DNA of 64,000 nucleotides, taken from positions 1 through 64,000 of the forward strand of contig NZ_VWPI01000131.1 of NCBI RefSeq assembly GCF_015155755.1. The letters are read 5' to 3'. How positions within the stretch are numbered: position 1 is the first letter of the stretch; each line of letters begins with the position of its first letter. The notes beneath the pieces were generated by a model. The model was not told where the DNA came from. It worked only from the letters and a program-made list of their open reading frames with translations, and did no database searches. The position numbers and the translations under genes were made by a program. The DNA comes from Komagataeibacter sp. FXV3 (GTDB lineage Bacteria > Pseudomonadota > Alphaproteobacteria > Acetobacterales > Acetobacteraceae). Positions 8,854 through 17,912 of this stretch are shown here, one piece after another.

Positions 8854-9252
8854 GTGTCCTTTTTTCCAATGCTGCGCATGCTTGGCCTGTCCGCCATCCT
8901 GTCCGGCGCGGCAGTTGTGGCGCAGGCCAGCGCTGCGCCAGCACTGGTGCATTCCGATCCCGCGCCGGGGCAGCGGGTTGCTGCGGGCAACGTGGCCATC
9001 AGGCTGTCATTCGATACCGTGATCGACCCGTTTCGCGCCCGTCTGCTGCTGCTTGGTCCCAGTGGGGTGCCGCAACTGCTGCCTGCATCGCCCAGTGATG
9101 ATGAACAGCAGTCCATTGCGACCAGCATGGCATTGACGCCGGGCCATTATGTGCTGCACTGGCGCATGCGGGCGCGGACTGGCGACCCGGTGCAGGGGAC
9201 GCTGCCGTTTGACGTTGGCACTACCCCCGCAGCACCCGTTACGGCCAGATAG
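8854..9252 (+). CDS. CopC-domain copper resistance-type periplasmic protein
   Basis: A small exported protein of 132 residues. A signal peptide (about 1-27, ending ASA-A) precedes one CopC/YobA-like beta-sandwich beginning ALVHSDPAPGQRV, with RLSFDTVIDPFRARLLLLGPSG and ALTPGHYVLHWRMRARTGDPVQGTLPFDV. CopC domains bind copper through an N-terminal His and His/Met ligands. Here the mature N-terminal His is in AP-ALVH and Met ligands are few, so copper binding is plausible but unproven. No CopD partner is adjacent. The GTG start at 8854 has a GGAGG 10 bp upstream, better than the ATG at 8869. Confidence 0.7.
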   Translation: MSFFPMLRMLGLSAILSGAAVVAQASAAPALVHSDPAPGQRVAAGNVAIRLSFDTVIDPFRARLLLLGPSGVPQLLPASPSDDEQQSIATSMALTPGHYVLHWRMRARTGDPVQGTLPFDVGTTPAAPVTAR

Positions 9253-9287
9253 GCGACCCGGTCTGAAGGATTGATAAATAAGGATAA

Positions 9288-9364
9288 AAGTTTTTGGGTG
9301 CCGCCTTTTTTCCAAAAGGCGGCGTTCGTCGAAGCTTTTTTGAAAAAAGCTTCACCAAAAACTT
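9288..9364. repeat. Dispersed nested-palindrome element, full-length copy (copy 2 of 6)
   Basis: This is the cleanest full copy, 77 bp. Outer arms are AAGTTTTTGG (9288-9297) and CCAAAAACTT (9355-9364). Inside are two perfect hairpins: GCCGCCTTTT/AAAAGGCGGC (9300-9323) and GAAGCTTTTTT/AAAAAAGCTTC (9331-9353). It lies between the convergent copC-like and ccmB genes and reaches to 3 bp from the ccmB stop. Confidence 0.85.
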
Positions 9365-9367
9365 TTC

Positions 9368-10048
9368 CTATTCCACTGCGGCGCGCAGCCCGGCCCCCGC
9401 CGCCAGCGGGCACAGGGGAATCGCCGCTGCCAGAAAGGCGCCCAGCAGTTCAAGGTCCGGCCCCCAGGACAGGCCGGTCTGTGCCGCATCCAGCGCCGCC
9501 GCGCCAAAGATCAGCGCGGGCGTGGTCAACGGCAGCACCAGCAGCGGCAGCAGCACGCCGCCCCGTCGCGCGCCCAGCACCACCGATGCCGCCATGCCCC
9601 CGATCAGCGACAGGATCAGCGTGCCCAGGAACAGCCCCGTCAGCAGCACGACCATGCTGCCTGAGGGCATGCCCAGCATGATGGCCAGCGGTCCCGCCGC
9701 CAGCAGCAGCGGCAGGCCGGTGGTCAGCCAGTGGGCCATCATTTTCGCCAGCGCGATGAGGGAGGCGGGCAGCCCGGTCATGAGCAGCTGGTCCAGTGAC
9801 CCGTCCTCCAGTTCCGCACCGAACAGGCGGTCCAGCGGCAGCAGGGCCGCCAGCAGCGCGCAGACCCAGACAATGCCCGGCGCCATGCGCCGCAGCAGTT
9901 CGGGCGAGGGGCCAAGGGCCAGCGGAAACAGCGCGCCCGCAAGGATGAAGAACAGCACCGCGCCCAGCGTGTCCGCCCCATGACGCAGGGCAAGCCGCAG
10001 GTCACGTTCCAGAATGGCCATGATGAGGGAGGGAATCTGGAATTTCAC
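9368..10048 (-). CDS. ccmB: Heme exporter protein CcmB (cytochrome c biogenesis)
   Basis: Membrane subunit of the CcmAB ABC transporter in cytochrome c maturation system I. The 226-residue protein has about six hydrophobic helices and the CcmB N-terminal pattern ERDLRLALRHGADTLGAVLFFILAG. LDRLFGAELEDGSLDQLLMTGLP (about 70-92) is the conserved cytoplasmic segment. Its ATG overlaps the ccmA stop in an ATGA. ccmC, ccmD and the remaining ccm genes are not in the window, so the cluster is split. Confidence 0.92.
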   Translation of the reverse strand: MKFQIPSLIMAILERDLRLALRHGADTLGAVLFFILAGALFPLALGPSPELLRRMAPGIVWVCALLAALLPLDRLFGAELEDGSLDQLLMTGLPASLIALAKMMAHWLTTGLPLLLAAGPLAIMLGMPSGSMVVLLTGLFLGTLILSLIGGMAASVVLGARRGGVLLPLLVLPLTTPALIFGAAALDAAQTGLSWGPDLELLGAFLAAAIPLCPLAAGAGLRAAVE

Positions 10049-10689
10049 AGCAGGTCGTCCTCGGGGAAATCCTCCATCGGTTGCGGGATGTCGGATTCGT
10101 TCAGGCCCGGCAGCGCCAGCGTGCGGGCATTGGGAAGGGGCAGGGGAACATGCGTGGTTGCAATCACAATTCCGCCAGCCTGCCGGTGGGCGGCAAACAG
10201 CGTGCCCAGCAGGCCCATCGTGTTGATGTCCAGCCCCAGGCTGGGTTCATCCAGCAGCCATAGCGGGGCCTGCGCCAGCAGGACGCGCGCCAGTGCCGCG
10301 CGGCGTTTCTGCCCCGCTGACAGCATGCGCGCGGGCAGATCGGCCAGCCCGGAAATATTAAGCGATTTCATGCACAAATCAGGATTCCCGCCACTGGCGC
10401 GCGCCGCCAGCGTCAGGTTTTCACGCAATGTCAGCCCCAGTTTCAGGGCGTCCTGATGACCCAGATAGGCCACCCGTCCGGCATGCTGGCTGCGATCGGC
10501 CAGCGCATCGACCCCGGACCACAGGACATGGCCGCCTTCAGGTTTGCGCAAACCCGCAAGCACACGCAGCAAGGTGGACTTGCCCGCGCCATTCGGCCCG
10601 GTCAGAAGCAGGGCGTCGCCTGCATCCAACGTAAAGCCGACACGGTCCAGAACCAGCCGTTCACCGCGGAAAACCGATATATTTTCCAC
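10045..10689 (-). CDS. ccmA: Cytochrome c biogenesis heme exporter ATPase CcmA
   Basis: ATP-binding subunit partnered with CcmB. The 214-residue ABC domain has Walker A GPNGAGKST, a Q-loop YLGHQD, signature LSAGQKRRAALARV, Walker B LWLLDEPSLGLD and an H-loop in ATTHVPL. The GTG at 10689 starts inside the first beta strand: the family pattern LLEVENIS begins upstream of it. The frame stays open to 10737, but its only starts are rare codons. One is an ATT at 10728 lying 9 nt after a GGAGG (10738-10742, minus strand). The true N-terminus is therefore probably about 13 residues longer than given. Confidence 0.9.
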   Translation of the reverse strand: MENISVFRGERLVLDRVGFTLDAGDALLLTGPNGAGKSTLLRVLAGLRKPEGGHVLWSGVDALADRSQHAGRVAYLGHQDALKLGLTLRENLTLAARASGGNPDLCMKSLNISGLADLPARMLSAGQKRRAALARVLLAQAPLWLLDEPSLGLDINTMGLLGTLFAAHRQAGGIVIATTHVPLPLPNARTLALPGLNESDIPQPMEDFPEDDLL

Positions 10690-10968
10690 TTCCAGCAGGG
10701 GACGGCCGGGGGGAGTAAAGGCAGGAATGACGCAAATCCTCCGATCGGTGGGTGATGGGGCAGGCAGGCGAAAAAAATGCCTGCTCCCGGTTTCTTGTTA
10801 CCGGCTCCAGCTTGTGTCGCAACCGCGTCCGGGTATGTTCTACCCCCGTTGGGAGATCAAGCAGGTTGTCCCCGACAAGGCCGCAAATCCCGCACCTGTG
10901 GAAGTGGGGCGGGGGAAAGCGGTCATACGGGACGATCCGTTGCTGATGCCTCGGAGGAAACAAAGCCA

Positions 10969-13662
10969 ATGAAGACGGTTGGGCACGACTCAATGAAAAC
11001 GGGCCGCACACTCAATGTGGACGGCAAGACCTATCATTATTTCTCAATCCCGGAAGCTGAAAAGACGATCGGTTCCGTCAGCCGCCTGCCGGTCAGCCTG
11101 AAAGTGCTGCTGGAAAACGTGCTGCGGTTCGAGGACGGGCATTCCTATTCGGTTGAGGATGCCAAGGCCATTGCGGAATGGCTGAAGGAAGGGCGCAGCA
11201 CGAAGGAAGTTCCCTTCAAGCCCGCGCGTATCCTGATGCAGGATTTCACCGGCGTTCCCGCCGTGGTCGATCTGGCCGCGATGCGCGACGGTATCCTGAA
11301 GCTGAAGGGCGACCCGCAGAAGGTGAACCCGCTGGTTCCCGTCAACCTGGTGATCGACCATTCGGTCATGGTGGACGTGGCGGGCTCGCCCGAAGCGCTG
11401 CAGGACAACGTGACCATCGAGTTCGAGCGCAATGGCGAACGCTACGCCTTCCTGCGCTGGGGCCAGGAAGCGTTCGAAAACTTCTCCGTCGTGCCGCCGG
11501 GCACCGGGATCTGCCATCAGGTGAACCTGGAATACATCGCGCAGGCGGTGTGGACGGCGAATGTGGATGGCAAGGACTATGCCTATCCCGACACCCTGTT
11601 CGGCACTGACAGCCACACCACCATGGTCAACGGCATGGGCGTGCTGGGCTGGGGCGTTGGCGGGATCGAGGCGGAAGCCGCGATGCTGGGCCAGCCGATC
11701 GCCATGCTCATCCCTGACGTGATCGGCTTCAAGCTGGTTGGCAAGCTGCCTGAGGGGGCGACCGCCACCGACCTGGTGCTGACGGTCACGCAGATGCTGC
11801 GCAAGAAGGGCGTTGTCGGCAAGTTTGTCGAATTCTTCGGCCCCGCCCTTGACCATCTGCCGGTTGCCGACCGTGCGACCATCGCCAACATGGCCCCGGA
11901 ATATGGCGCGACCTGCGGCTTCTTCCCGGTTGACGACCTGACGCTGGATTACCTGCGCCAGACCGGTCGTGAGGAACACCGCATCAAGCTGACGGCGGAA
12001 TACCTGAAGGCGCAGGGCATGTTCCGTCATGCCGAATCGGCGCACCCCGTGTTCACCGATACGCTGGAACTCAACCTTGAGACCATCGTGCCGTCCATTG
12101 CCGGCCCCAAGCGCCCGCAGGACCGCGTCGTGCTGAAGGGTGCGGACAAGGCGTTCGAAACCGAGCTGACCGGCAGCCTTGGCGTGCCCGAAGCCGACAA
12201 GAACAAGAAGGCCAAGGTGGCTGGCACCAATTACGAGATCGGCCATGGCGACGTGGTGATCGCGGCCATCACCTCGTGCACCAACACCTCCAACCCCGCC
12301 GTGCTGATCGCGGCTGGTCTGGTGGCGAAAAAGGCGCGTGCGCTGGGCCTGAAGCCCAAGCCGTGGGTCAAGACCTCGCTCGCACCGGGATCGCAGGTTG
12401 TGACCGACTACCTGAACCGCGCGGGCCTGCAGGCCGAACTGGACGCGATGGGCTTCAACACCGTGGGCTATGGCTGCACGACCTGTATCGGCAACTCCGG
12501 CCCGCTGGAAGATCACATCGTCGATGCGATCGAAGGCAACAAGCTGGTTGCGGTGTCGGTCCTGTCGGGTAACCGTAACTTCGAGGGCCGTATCTCGCCG
12601 AACGTGCGCGCCAACTACCTCGCCAGCCCGCCGCTGGTCGTGGCGTATTCCCTGCTGGGCACCATGCGTGAGGACATCACCACCACGCCGCTGGGTACTT
12701 CCAAGGATGGCAAGCCGGTGTACCTGAAGGACATCTGGCCCACCAACCATGAAATCGCCGCCCTGATGGGTTCCGCCATCACGCGTGAGGAGTTCATCAA
12801 CCGCTACAAGCACGTAAGCCAGGGCACGAAGGAATGGCAGGCGCTGAAGGTCGCCACCGGTTCCGAGACGTACAAGTGGGATGCATCCTCCACCTACGTG
12901 CAGGACCCGCCGTACTTCCAGGACATCACGCCCGAACCCAAGCCGCGTGGCGACATCGTCGGCGCGCGCCTGCTGGCGCTGCTGGGTGACAACATCACGA
13001 CCGACCACATCTCGCCCGCTGGTGCGATCAAGGAAAGCTCGCCTGCCGGCAAGTATCTTGAAGCGCATGGCGTCGCGAAGAAGGACTTCAACTCCTACGG
13101 TTCGCGTCGTGGCAATGACCGCGTGATGGTGCGTGGCACGTTTGCCAACATCCGCATCAAGAACGAGATGCTGCCCGGCACCGAAGGGGGCGTGTCCAAG
13201 CACTTCCCGGACGGCAAGGAAGGCTCCATCTACGATGTGGCGATGGAATACAAGAAGGAGGGCGTGCCCCTGGTCGTGATCGGCGGCAAGGAATACGGCA
13301 TGGGCTCCTCACGCGACTGGGCGGCCAAGGGCACCCTGCTGCTGGGCGTGCGCGCCGTGGTTGCGGAAAGCTTCGAGCGTATCCACCGTTCCAACCTGGT
13401 GGGCATGGGCGTGCTGCCGCTGCTGTTTGAAGAGGGCACGACGCGCAAGACGCTGGGCCTGAAGGGTGACGAGACCTTCGAAATCCGCGGTCTGGACAAG
13501 ATCACGCCGCGTATGACGATGACCATGACCATCACCCGCGCCGATGGCTCCAAGCAGGATGTTCCGCTGCTGTGCCGTGTCGATACGCTGGATGAGGTGG
13601 AGTATTTCCGCAATGGCGGTATTCTCCAGACCGTTCTGCGTGGCATGACCAAGGCCGCGTAA
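10969..13662 (+). CDS. acnA: Aconitate hydratase A
   Basis: [4Fe-4S] hydro-lyase interconverting citrate and isocitrate in the TCA cycle. The 897-residue length matches AcnA/IRP-type aconitases. Cluster cysteines are visible in SCTNTSNP and in [13 protein letters not shown]. The substrate-binding region [22 protein letters not shown] and the C-terminal swivel domain with [15 protein letters not shown] are intact. The start at 10969 has GGAGGA 10 bp upstream. A longer in-frame start at 10777 would add 64 residues without homology. A strong intrinsic terminator follows, so the gene is monocistronic. Confidence 0.97.
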   Translation: MKTVGHDSMKTGRTLNVDGKTYHYFSIPEAEKTIGSVSRLPVSLKVLLENVLRFEDGHSYSVEDAKAIAEWLKEGRSTKEVPFKPARILMQDFTGVPAVVDLAAMRDGILKLKGDPQKVNPLVPVNLVIDHSVMVDVAGSPEALQDNVTIEFERNGERYAFLRWGQEAFENFSVVPPGTGICHQVNLEYIAQAVWTANVDGKDYAYPDTLFGTDSHTTMVNGMGVLGWGVGGIEAEAAMLGQPIAMLIPDVIGFKLVGKLPEGATATDLVLTVTQMLRKKGVVGKFVEFFGPALDHLPVADRATIANMAPEYGATCGFFPVDDLTLDYLRQTGREEHRIKLTAEYLKAQGMFRHAESAHPVFTDTLELNLETIVPSIAGPKRPQDRVVLKGADKAFETELTGSLGVPEADKNKKAKVAGTNYEIGHGDVVIAAITSCTNTSNPAVLIAAGLVAKKARALGLKPKPWVKTSLAPGSQVVTDYLNRAGLQAELDAMGFNTVGYGCTTCIGNSGPLEDHIVDAIEGNKLVAVSVLSGNRNFEGRISPNVRANYLASPPLVVAYSLLGTMREDITTTPLGTSKDGKPVYLKDIWPTNHEIAALMGSAITREEFINRYKHVSQGTKEWQALKVATGSETYKWDASSTYVQDPPYFQDITPEPKPRGDIVGARLLALLGDNITTDHISPAGAIKESSPAGKYLEAHGVAKKDFNSYGSRRGNDRVMVRGTFANIRIKNEMLPGTEGGVSKHFPDGKEGSIYDVAMEYKKEGVPLVVIGGKEYGMGSSRDWAAKGTLLLGVRAVVAESFERIHRSNLVGMGVLPLLFEEGTTRKTLGLKGDETFEIRGLDKITPRMTMTMTITRADGSKQDVPLLCRVDTLDEVEYFRNGGILQTVLRGMTKAA

Positions 13663-13706
13663 TCATACGATCCGTCCCGGTTCCGGCCGGGATGGAATGT
13701 CAGAAG

Positions 13707-13740
13707 CGGCGGTCCGTATCACACGGGCCGCCGTTTTTTT
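13707..13740 (+). terminator. Intrinsic terminator of acnA
   Basis: Stem CGGCGGTCCG (13707-13716) pairs with CGGGCCGCCG (13724-13733), with one G-T wobble and a 7-nt loop, followed by T7. A smaller CCCGG/CCGGG hairpin lies just upstream. Confidence 0.9.
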
Positions 13741-13860
13741 ATGGGCAGGGCATATATGCATATTCAGCATAGGTTGCCGGTGTTACCGTTGCATTTTACA
13801 CATATCGGTGGTGTCTTTTCTCTATATTGTGCATAAATAGGATGCCGTTTAAAACCATGA

Positions 13861-13876
13861 CTATGTAATAACATAG
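13861..13876. promoter_or_regulatory. Perfect 16-bp dyad CTATGT-AATA-ACATAG before the LysR gene
   Basis: The arms CTATGT (13861-13866) and ACATAG (13871-13876) flank AATA. The dyad ends 19 bp before the ATG, in an AT-rich stretch (about 13740-13880). It resembles a LysR-type half-site pair, so it is a candidate autoregulatory operator. Confidence 0.45.
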
Positions 13877-13895
13877 TTGAGGACGCTGGGGCTTC

Positions 13896-14792
13896 ATGGA
13901 TCTGCTTTCTGCCTTGCATAGCTTCGTCCGTGTGGCCGCCACGGGTTCATTCTCGGCGGTATCAAGGGAAACGGGGGCAAGCCAGCCCACCATTTCCCGG
14001 CATATTGCGTTGCTTGAAGCCCATTACGGCGCGACCTTGTTCGCCCGGACCACCCGCAGCCTGATGATGACGGAAGACGGGCGCAGCCTGCTGCCGCATG
14101 CCTATGAAGTGCTGGAAATCCTGGAAACGGCGGAAACGGCCCTTGGCCGCAGGCGGGCTTCGGTTTCGGGGCTGGTGCGTCTGGGGGTGACGACGGCGTT
14201 CGGCCTGTACCTGACCAGCCGGCTGAGCGCCCTGCTGGAGGAACATCCCGACCTGTCGGTTGAACTGGTCATGCGTGACGGATTCGGTGATCTGGTGGAA
14301 GAAGGGCTGGATCTTGCCATCCGCATCGGTTCCATTGCCGAAGGGTCGCTGATTGCCCGCAGGCTTGGCTCGGTCCATCGCTGTGTTGTGGCGTCAACCG
14401 ACTACCTTGCCCGCCGTGGTACGCCCGAACACCCGCGTGACCTGCTCAATCATCCCTGTATTGCCTACAGCTATGGCGGTACCCGCCACGACTGGCAGTT
14501 TGCCCGCAAGGGCGAGGCCGAAACCACGGTCGCCGCCAGTGGTCCCTTCCGCGCCAACAGCAGCGAGGCCGTGCTGCAGGCCGTCCGTGCGGGGCTGGGG
14601 ATTGGCATGCTGCCGACATTCCAGGTGGAAGAAGACATTGCGGCCGGGCGCCTGAAGCACCTGTTGCCGGAATGGACGATACCGGAACTGCCTTTTTATG
14701 CCGTCCATACAGGGCCACGTACCCTGCCACTGCGCACCCGTACCGTGCTGGATTTCCTGATCGAGATTTCGGACGTATTGCGACAGGGCTAG
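13896..14792 (+). CDS. LysR-family transcriptional regulator
   Basis: The 298-residue protein has a typical N-terminal LTTR winged helix-turn-helix (about 1-60: DLLSALHSFVRVAATGSFSAVSRETGASQPTISRHIALLE). A linker helix and a periplasmic-binding-like effector domain (about 90-290) follow. The MDLLSALHSFVRVAATGSFSA style is common in the DsdC/AaeR-like subgroup. No divergent or downstream target gene is adjacent: the next gene is convergent. The likely target is therefore itself, through the dyad upstream, or a distant locus. The effector is unknown. Confidence 0.9.
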   Translation: MDLLSALHSFVRVAATGSFSAVSRETGASQPTISRHIALLEAHYGATLFARTTRSLMMTEDGRSLLPHAYEVLEILETAETALGRRRASVSGLVRLGVTTAFGLYLTSRLSALLEEHPDLSVELVMRDGFGDLVEEGLDLAIRIGSIAEGSLIARRLGSVHRCVVASTDYLARRGTPEHPRDLLNHPCIAYSYGGTRHDWQFARKGEAETTVAASGPFRANSSEAVLQAVRAGLGIGMLPTFQVEEDIAAGRLKHLLPEWTIPELPFYAVHTGPRTLPLRTRTVLDFLIEISDVLRQG

Positions 14793-14852
14793 TTTTTTAA
14801 AAAGCTTCAGGAGTACCGCCTTTATTGAAAAAAGGCGGTGCCCAAAAAACTT
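14791..14852. repeat. Dispersed nested-palindrome element (copy 3 of 6)
   Basis: AGTTTTTT (14791-14798) and AAAAAACT (14844-14851) form outer arms. Inside are AAGCTTC and an ACCGCCTTT/AAAGGCGGT hairpin (14815-14839). The element begins within the LysR stop codon and separates it from a convergent minus-strand gene. Confidence 0.7.
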
Positions 14853-14888
14853 CTATCTTTATCAAGAATTTGTTCTGGAATTGGTTGC

Positions 14889-15830
14889 CTAGTCCAGCGG
14901 GCTGCCCCGGCCGGGCTGGGATGCGGCAGGATCGTGCGCCAGACGGGCGCGCTGTTCATCGCTTGAGGCCAGCATATCGCTGTTGAACCCGTCATGCAGG
15001 ACCTGCGCCCAGCCTGTCATCCATGTATTCGTACGCTTGACGAAATCGCTGGCGGCGGGTTGCTGGCCCAATGTGTCCTTGGCCCAGTAATCGGGCGTAC
15101 GCAGCATCTTGGTGCTGTCGGTATTCACGGGGTTGAGGAAGATGGTCACCGTCTCGACATTGACGTTGTGGTCACCGGCAGGCGTGCTGTAACTCCACCC
15201 TGCCTTCAGCAGCACGGGCGGCAGGATGAACCCTTCTTCCCTCAGCCGGTTGGCGATGATGGCCGTGCGGTTGATCGAGGCGGGATAGACCGCCGTCGTA
15301 AACCAGCATTCCATTGATGGCGGGTGGGCGGTCAGGACACGGGACATGTAGTTCCGGTCGTCATGGCAGCTGGAATCAATGGACGTAATGGCCGTTTCCG
15401 GCACGGGCTGGGTACTGCCTTCCGCCCCGATCATGCCGGTGACGACATGACCTTCCACACGAATCAGCACATTTTCCAGCACTTCCCCATGCGGGCCGTT
15501 GATAATGTTCATGACCGGGTGCCATGTGCCCTCGGGCAACGGCAGGATGCGACCTGCAAACGGGATCGCCTTGGTCAGCCGGTCGGTGATCGGCATCATG
15601 GTGATGACCCCGTCCTCCCCATTGCCGTCCCCGCCGCCTTCACCCTTGGCCGGGGCGTCATGCATGCCCAGCCGGTTATGAATGCTGGAGGACAGCGCCG
15701 ACAGCCGGGGAATCAGGCGCATAAGATAGGCCGGCGGGAAGATCAGCGTCAGCACCGTGAACGGCAGGATCATGTACAGGCAGAACCGCCATGCTGGCGC
15801 CCGATGCCATAAGCGCGAAAAAGCAGACAT
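14889..15830 (-). CDS. Hypothetical membrane-anchored protein of a membrane AAA+ operon
   Basis: I do not recognise a family. The 313-residue protein has an N-terminal membrane segment (about 15-38), a Gly/Asp-rich acidic linker (about 58-75), then a soluble domain of about 230 residues. CHDDRNYMSRVLTAHPPSMECW (about 153-174) contains two Cys that could form a disulfide if periplasmic. The C-terminal tail is polar and probably disordered. The gene lies 66 bp downstream of a membrane-anchored AAA+ ATPase on the same strand, the last of three genes, so it is probably a partner of that ATPase. Its topology (N-in, C-out) is inferred. Confidence 0.7.
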   Translation of the reverse strand: MSAFSRLWHRAPAWRFCLYMILPFTVLTLIFPPAYLMRLIPRLSALSSSIHNRLGMHDAPAKGEGGGDGNGEDGVITMMPITDRLTKAIPFAGRILPLPEGTWHPVMNIINGPHGEVLENVLIRVEGHVVTGMIGAEGSTQPVPETAITSIDSSCHDDRNYMSRVLTAHPPSMECWFTTAVYPASINRTAIIANRLREEGFILPPVLLKAGWSYSTPAGDHNVNVETVTIFLNPVNTDSTKMLRTPDYWAKDTLGQQPAASDFVKRTNTWMTGWAQVLHDGFNSDMLASSDEQRARLAHDPAASQPGRGSPLD

Positions 15831-15896
15831 TCAGCAATCCAAGGCGCGGGCCACGCGGCCCGGTCGAGGCCGGAAACAGGATACCATGCGCATGGA

Positions 15897-17171
15897 TCAG
15901 TAACTGATCGGCGCGCGCTGGGCGTCGCGGTCGGCATCCGCGATTTCGGCCACCACGCCATCTTCACTGGAGACGATGCGCACCAGTTTCGCCCCCTGCT
16001 GGCGGGCGGTGATGAGCGAGTCGCTGATCATGTCCTCAATGGATCGCGCCAGGTCACGCGCACTGGCGGCAGGCCCCATGCGATCCTGCCGGCGCATGAC
16101 TTCAAACAGCAGGGCGGGGTCAATGCCGCCGGTTTCGACCTTCAGGCCATAGCTGTCGATCATGGCTTCGATCTCAAGCGCCGAGACACGCGCGATGTCG
16201 AGTCCTTCCAGCGGACGGAAGATGAAGATACGGTCCAGACGGTTCAGTACTTCCGGTGCGAAACCGGCCTGGCGCAGGGCTTCGACCGATTCGGCGCGCA
16301 TCTTGTCGGGTTCATCCACCAGCCTGTCCGCGATTTCGGTCAGCGCTTCGGTGGCGATGTTGGATGTCAGCATGAAGATGCAGCGCACGGTGGAAATCTG
16401 CTGCCCGGTGGAGGCCTCGGTCACATGGCCATCGTTCCACGCGGTCAGGAATTTCTTGAAAACGTCGGGATGCGCCTTCTCGATTTCATCCAGCAGCACC
16501 ACCGCGTCGGGCTTTTCCTTCAGCCCGCCGGTCAGCTTGCCGTATGTGTCCGATCCCACATAGCCCTTGGGGGAGCCGAACAGCTGGGTTGCGGCGTGGG
16601 GGGAACTCATCTGCGTCATGTCAAAATTCAGCAGGGGACGGTCAAGCTGGCGCGCAAGCTGCTTGGACAGGTAGGTCTTGCCCGTGCCCGGGGGGCCTGC
16701 CAGCAGGAAAATCCCCACCGGCTTGCCCCGCACCTGCAGCGCCAGACGGCGGCGCAGCTGGGTCGCCACGTCCTCGCACACCTGGTCCTGACCGATCACG
16801 CGGGCACGCAGGCTTGCGGCCAGTTCCTCCGCGTCGATCACGGTTTCTTTCTGTTCGCGCGCCAGCATTTCCTCCAGCGCGCTGCGATTGGTCAGCCTGG
16901 CGAGTACGTCCATTATCCATCCCCGTCTGCGTCGGATCCCCTTGCGGGCCAGTTTTTCGGCCCGGTTCTCGAACCACAGCCCGGTCAGCGCCAGCAGGGC
17001 GCTGGCCGCTGCCACGACCGGATAGGCCGGGGCACACCATTCCATGAAATGCCGCAGGCTGGCGAGCGAAAGATGCAACGCCATCGCGGCCTGAAAGCTG
17101 CCCAACACCAGGAAAATGACCATGATGAGGGGTACCAGCCGCTCCATCAGCGCGGGATAGAGCGGTTTCAT
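15897..17171 (-). CDS. Membrane-anchored AAA+ ATPase, ClpA/ClpB D2 type
   Basis: The 424-residue protein has two N-terminal membrane helices (about 10-34 and 47-66) followed by one AAA_2-type ATPase module. It shows RVIGQDQVCEDVATQLRRR, Walker A GPPGTGKT, an aromatic pore loop in GSPKGYVGSDTYGKLT, Walker B VVLLDEIEKAHPDVF, sensor 1 MLTSNIA, the arginine-finger region EVLNRLD, and a ClpB-like small domain with SARDLARSIEDMI (sensor 2 Arg). The motifs for ATP hydrolysis and threading are intact, but there is no ClpN domain, no first AAA domain and no visible ClpP-binding loop. The ATG overlaps the upstream gene's stop by 4 bases. Function is unknown. A membrane-tethered unfoldase or remodeller is my inference. 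Confidence 0.85.
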   Translation of the reverse strand: MKPLYPALMERLVPLIMVIFLVLGSFQAAMALHLSLASLRHFMEWCAPAYPVVAAASALLALTGLWFENRAEKLARKGIRRRRGWIMDVLARLTNRSALEEMLAREQKETVIDAEELAASLRARVIGQDQVCEDVATQLRRRLALQVRGKPVGIFLLAGPPGTGKTYLSKQLARQLDRPLLNFDMTQMSSPHAATQLFGSPKGYVGSDTYGKLTGGLKEKPDAVVLLDEIEKAHPDVFKKFLTAWNDGHVTEASTGQQISTVRCIFMLTSNIATEALTEIADRLVDEPDKMRAESVEALRQAGFAPEVLNRLDRIFIFRPLEGLDIARVSALEIEAMIDSYGLKVETGGIDPALLFEVMRRQDRMGPAASARDLARSIEDMISDSLITARQQGAKLVRIVSSEDGVVAEIADADRDAQRAPISY

Positions 17172-17806
17172 TGTACGACTACCCCGATCACGATTTCGGT
17201 GTCACGCGTCAGTACGGGCAGTGCCGTGGGGCCGGGCACGAATACCGCCCCCGCATGAATGCCGGTCGGCCCCGGGTCCCCCGCCGCGGTGATGGACACG
17301 TTGCCTGCCACGCGGATGGGCAGGATGACGCTTTTGGGTCGCGGCCCCAGATGCACGGTCTGCACCAGTCCCAGCGACTGCACGTTCACCACCGCGTTGC
17401 CGCCTGCCATGTCATACATGGGCATGTCGGCCAGAATGATGTCGCGGCGCTTCAGCGCGGCCAGGATTTCGGCCTGCTGCTGTATGGAATAGGAGGTCTG
17501 GCGCAGCATTTCCGCCGCCCGGTCGGGGGAGATCATGGGCATCTGGCCCATCATGTCCGGCTGGTTCTGGACCGGGGCGTTCAGCATGAGATGCGTGCCG
17601 TCGCTGGTGCCACCACCACCGGCCTCGGCCGCGACGGGGGGTGTCTGGCTGCCGCTGCCGCCTTCACGCGCGGCCATGAAGCCGCCCGTGCCCAGGCCGC
17701 CGCCCGCGACAACGGCCGCGATCAGCCCCACCACAACCAGCCTGCGGCTGGATGAGCGTTCACTGCGTTCCCGTGCGGGTTCCGGCGGTGAGTTCAAGGG
17801 CGTCAT
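17168..17806 (-). CDS. Hypothetical single-pass membrane protein, first gene of the AAA+ operon
   Basis: No recognised family. From the ATG at 17806 it has 212 residues: a charged Arg/Ser/Glu-rich cytoplasmic N-terminus, one Gly/Ala-rich membrane helix (about 22-45), a Gly-rich linker, a Met/Gln-rich helical stretch (about 85-120), and a C-terminal beta-rich domain (VILPIRVAGNVSITAAGD; VLTRDTEIVIGVVVQ). A TTG at 17842 would add 12 residues. The stop overlaps the AAA+ start as ATGA, so the two are translationally coupled and likely interact. It is divergent from rimP. Confidence 0.7.
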   Translation of the reverse strand: MTPLNSPPEPARERSERSSSRRLVVVGLIAAVVAGGGLGTGGFMAAREGGSGSQTPPVAAEAGGGGTSDGTHLMLNAPVQNQPDMMGQMPMISPDRAAEMLRQTSYSIQQQAEILAALKRRDIILADMPMYDMAGGNAVVNVQSLGLVQTVHLGPRPKSVILPIRVAGNVSITAAGDPGPTGIHAGAVFVPGPTALPVLTRDTEIVIGVVVQ

Positions 17807-17912
17807 GCGTGCATAATGTGGGTCTGTGACGGGATATGGCAAGACGTTAAGATGCAGGAAATGTAACGTTCAGCCACAGATATAGTTCTTGCGGTTACGG
17901 TGGGCGTGACCT

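Noticed and set aside
11044-13203. 719-codon open frame on the minus strand opposite acnA
   Set aside because: It is the mirror of a highly conserved gene in GC-rich DNA, its His/Arg/Asp-rich translation has no family resemblance, and acnA is complete on the other strand.
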